Shown: piece after piece, positions 60,701 through 64,000 of the stretch
Layout: the number at the start of each line of letters is the position of its first letter
Numbering within the stretch: the first letter of the stretch is position 1
Source: Nematostella vectensis
Lineage: Eukaryota; Cnidaria; Anthozoa; Actiniaria; Edwardsiidae
Assembly (NCBI RefSeq): GCF_932526225.1
Contig: NC_064041.1
Coordinates: forward strand, 6,965,042 to 7,029,041
Direction: 5' to 3'
Length of the DNA: 64,000 nt
Made by a program: the position numbers and the translations under genes
The notes under the pieces: model-generated
The model's input: the letters and a program-made list of their open reading frames with translations, nothing else
Told to the model about the DNA's origin: nothing
The model's database searches: none

Positions 60701-63605
60701 CCAGGGCTCAGACAGAAAATATGATTTACACTTTTGTCAATTTTTAGTGATTCATTAAACGTCCTTTTTATCGCGGTCAAAGTTTAGGCTTTTGCTTTTG
60801 TATATGTTTATAGCTTTAGGTGCGTGAACCTAGACAAGGCAATTTTAAGTTGAGGATCTGGCTAGTTTTCGTGATGTCACCGGGCTAATTTTGAGTAACA
60901 CGTCGCAAATTATTTGTCGGACCAAACAACAAAGCAACAAAGTACCCAGTCGCGTGTCCAAAGGGGGGGGGATGGGGGCTGCGAGCCGCCTACAACTTGT
61001 AGCAGTCGAGCATTGTAGCGAAGTCGCAGATGGTTTTACACTTTACAACTCTATCTGTAGAAATGGCGCGAGCAAATTGCATACGACCAAATCGTGCTGT
61101 CTAGGTGCTATAACCTTACCTTCAGTGCACGATTTGCCTTGGTAACCAGGCTTGCAGTGACACAGGAATCCCGCTTTGGGCTTCTTCTCGCATCTTCCGT
61201 GAACACACGCGACGAGGCATATGTCAAGCGTCAGTCCTGAGAGCGAACACATGTTAAAGGGGCTATATCGAGACTATATCATCAGTTACTGAGCATCTAG
61301 TTTGCGAAGTTTAAGGTTTACTGTGTGCCACTGTTAGGGTCGAATCATTCAAGAAATGAGACCAAAAAGAAATGCATATCATCTAAATATATGATCTATT
61401 TATATCTATTATTTTATATCCCAAATTCCGCCTCTTCAAAACGCATGTCATAGCACAGAGATTCCGTGAACCACGTCAATCGCACTAGGCGACTCTACAC
61501 AATACTCCCTCGATCGCACAAAGGAATTGATTCAGATTCCTTCTCCAGTGCGCCAAAAAAATAACATAAGTTGAAAGTATAATGACAGCTGTTTTCCTAT
61601 AGCCATTCGTTTGAGATATCTCTGGTGTAAGCAAGCGCTCTCAATTAGGGGGCCGGCCAAAAAGTGGGTCATTTCTTATTAAGGAATACTATATGAAGAC
61701 TATGATTGCGCACCCCCCATGGTACACGCCTGTTCATATAATATTTTTACCTTTTTTATCGATTTGCTGCACTGGATATAGAATATGAGTCAATTCCTTT
61801 CAGCATTGCTTATTTGCGGAATGTGTGGCGATATTGTATGTAATGTCATGGAAAAGACACTGTGTGTCTTCATAAGGGAAAGACTGTAACTCGTATAACC
61901 TTGTTTGGAATAAGTACCAAACTAGATTTAGATTGGAAATAAAAACCGTTTTCACGTAAAGTTCTCGTACCTGTTCCTGATTACTAAAACCCCGTTCCCG
62001 ATAGCCCGAAAACCCGTTCTACCTGCCTTAAATAGGCGGCCCTTGATTTACCTCACGCCTGTGTTCATACCTTCAGCATAAGGCTCGAAGGACAAGACTA
62101 GAGATGGCGTCCCACCACTTGCCGCGTGATACACACCAAGCTGATTCGCTGAGTCAATACAAAGCTTGCGTTACATAATAAAAGTCCTTCAGACAACATT
62201 ATTGCTGTCTTTTAAGAGCCTTTTTGTCATCCATCGCAAGTAAGATAATAAGAAAGCGAGTACATTCGAGCATTGTTCGATTTTTTGAGCGCTTTAAAAA
62301 TAGAGGAACAATTCGAGCAATAGCTTAATCTAAAATTTTGAAACAGACCGCCATCGTAATAAAAACTTTCGGCAATGCAAAGGCATTCAGTTTAATCAAG
62401 TATTAGAACATGTTCCTACAAATAGAATTATCAAAATGAATAGATTCAATGAATATTCACATGGAAAGAAGGAGCAAGGCTCAGTGAAATTCTTTAAACA
62501 AACAGCCAACAATACATATACTTATCTCTCACCGGTCCAGATGTCGCCCGCGTTACTGGTCAGCTGAACTAGCGGCTCAAGTACAGTGTAGGTCTGCTTG
62601 GTCAGCGGTACAAACGGGATCTCTAATCCGATTATGAGTGATGGGCTATCTCGCGTGACTTTCCACTTCCGGTTAGGCAGCGATGTCCATTTCACACCGT
62701 TGTCCTTGCTTCTCATATACTTTTGCTGGAATGACAAGCCATACAAGATCTGCTCTCTCGGGTCATAGGCGATGATGTTTATCACTTTGGGAAATATCGC
62801 TGGAAAAAAGAGAAAGAGTACTGAATAAAAAAGGTGCAAAATTAATAAAAGTTATACGCTCTCCTTGATCGTGTATTCTAAAGAGTATCAATTTGGACTT
62901 ACGATTCCAGCCAGTTCCGCCATCCTTGCTGTATAAACAGTGTGGCTTTTGTCTTTTTATGTTTTTGAAACAAAAAAATTTATCAATTAATGTTACAATT
63001 GAAGAGGATAATAAGAAAAGATGTTGATAACGACCCAAGATAAAGATGATGATACGATGACAAACGATAATGATGATGAAGATAACAAAGATGATGATAA
63101 AGATGATGAAGCCGATGACGACAATCACGATGACACCGATCAATAAATATACATAGAAACGTCATCCGTACCTTGGCGTTTCAGCTTTACAAACAAACAT
63201 CTCATTGGTTGATTTCTTCAGCAACATTGAACGAAGCCAGACGCTAGGCGTTTCTGAGGGAAAAAGAGTATCAAGATAAGAACGAAAGCAAAAAGCCTTT
63301 GGAACCTAACCTAAATTCACCACTGCACAACAACCGAATCACCATCCCAGTCCCTAGCGTTTTTCGGGTTCCAGACCCTCTTCTCCCAAGACCAACTACA
63401 GGAATTCCAAAAAGAACGAGTGGCTATGCTGTTATGGATGTTGTCGTCGTTATTGTTAGTTTTCCATCGTCCGTCTACGTCGTTGTTCCGTCCTACGTCT
63501 AATTTATAAGTTTATTACCAGTCTCCCCGTCCACGTGACCGTATAGTTCAACTCGCATGCACGCTCTTTGACTACAGGTCCTGGGTTCGAATCGGACGTA
63601 TTTGG
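57762..63605 (-). CDS. Secreted or membrane-tethered F5/8C, Asp-box, EGF protein (N-terminus beyond the window)
   Basis: Nine phase-consistent exons, 471 residues here: 63,519-63,605; 63,172-63,253; 62,903-62,928; 62,533-62,799; 61,120-61,236; 60,561-60,677; 59,504-59,614; 58,532-58,642; 57,762-58,261. The first visible exon is the end of a discoidin (F5/8 type C) domain (KYVRFEPRTC to VELYGHVDG). Next come about 125 residues with two Asp-box motifs (SKDGGTGW, SKDNGVKW), as found in beta-propeller proteins. Four six-cysteine EGF repeats follow, one per exon, all bounded by phase-1 introns. The last exon encodes a 165-residue domain that I do not recognise (starting LLLALRITARHSTETF, ending GGIAGFQISLYT). 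No transmembrane segment is visible. The domain set points to an extracellular adhesion or matrix role. The 5' exons lie past 64,000. Confidence 0.8.
58692..58902. mobile_element. TAGCCTG-family foldback element in an intron
   Basis: Termini TAGCCTGTGTAACAAGCG and CGCTTCTTACGCAGGCTA are inverted. Inner matches include GTTTCAGCGG and AGAGAG/CTCTCT. Related to 29,131-29,222. Confidence 0.75.
58905..59290. repeat. ATC-rich imperfect microsatellite
   Basis: CATCATCATCGCCATCATGG and variants in the EGF-gene intron. Met/Asp-rich open frames here are artefacts. Confidence 0.92.
59830..60550 (-). repeat. 75-bp tandem array grown from an EGF exon end and its splice donor
   Basis: About ten units. 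On the minus strand each carries a near copy of the last dozen codons of the adjacent EGF exon (CVQPYMG(S/R)NCE), the donor junction GAAGGTAATG and a short run of intron. The true exon at 60,561-60,677 has donor GAAGGTATTG; most array copies have GGTAATG, arguably a better donor. Units also contain the self-complementary CCCATATATGGG. Confidence 0.9.
61640..61735 (+). repeat. Dispersed repeat copy
   Basis: GGCCAAAAAGTGGGTCATTT, TTAAGGAAT and GACTATGATTGCGCACCCC match the family at 57,365-57,590. Lies in the large intron between the Asp-box and first EGF exons. Confidence 0.6.
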
Positions 63606-64000
63606 CTGTGAGGGGCTTGAGAAGCTTGTGCTTAGTTGACAAGTTTTCCACGAAGTTTCCGAGAAAGATCTTTAAGAGAAGAGAAACATCAGAAGCAATT
63701 GATAAAAATAAGTTAAGACATTTCTTTGAGTTCTCTGATAAAAATCTTACCACCCCCGAAAAAGAGAAAGGGTATTTTTGTATGCCTTTGCAGTATCTCC
63801 ACGGGACGTTTATTGTCGGAATTGGCTACAAAACAGAGTGATCTAGCTTATGCTTTATAGTTTTGTCTACAAATAGCACTTCTATTGAGAACCGAAAGTG
63901 GACCTTCGGCCGTTGTGTGGGGGGTGCGTTCGCACCCCCTGCACCCCCCTGGGTACGGGCCTGTGTAATCAGCTACGTTATCATGTAAGTTTTTATTCAG
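63606..64000. other. Intron of the F5/8C-EGF gene, running off the window
   Basis: No further exon can be supported. 63,905-63,965 holds a palindromic GGGGTGCGTTCGCACCCC near the edge, likely part of a dispersed repeat. Confidence 0.5.

Noticed and set aside
63565-63600. tRNA B-box-like GGTTCGAATC
   Set aside because: It lies inside the discoidin exon; no A box or cloverleaf can be built around it.

Overview
This is eukaryotic, intron-rich DNA with animal genes, most likely from an anthozoan cnidarian (sea anemone or coral). The reasons are a short-chain collagen of the C4 type, an F5/8C plus EGF secreted protein, a DOK-type adaptor, short phase-1 exons with GT-AG introns, and many foldback elements, minisatellites and Penelope-like remnants. 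The species is not identifiable from the sequence alone. All gene models below were assembled by hand from splice sites, reading phase and protein similarity recognised by eye; no search was run.

Layout. 1-772 is a 33-bp minisatellite. 1,314-9,323 is a 2.67-kb unit repeated three times head to tail on a minus-strand short-chain collagen gene whose 5' exons lie at 9,768-11,765. Only the 3' exons were multiplied; copies 2 and 3 are near-identical and copy 1 carries a stop. 12,194-14,675 is a large palindromic foldback built of hairpin repeats. 14.7-20.2 kb is gene-poor and holds a 37-bp minisatellite and several short elements with hammerhead-like ribozyme cores next to (TA)n tracts. 20,252-21,682 (minus) is an unrecognised 476-codon intronless gene. 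24,845-41,806 (minus) is a 28-exon gene for a protein kinase followed by armadillo-like repeats, resembling STKLD1/SgK071. 45,555-55,944 (plus) is a DOK-like PH+PTB adaptor whose fourth intron contains a young 4.55-kb Ty3/gypsy LTR retrotransposon (49,226-53,775). 57,762-63,605 (minus, running off the window) encodes a discoidin end, an Asp-box segment, four EGF repeats and an unrecognised C-terminal domain.

The genes do not form a pathway; they are unrelated neighbours. The recurrent theme is local sequence amplification at gene edges. In three separate genes a tandem repeat array has grown out of an exon end: collagen exon 2 with its splice donor, an EGF exon with its splice donor, and the stop-codon end of the DOK-like gene. 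On a larger scale the collagen gene's 3' half has been triplicated.
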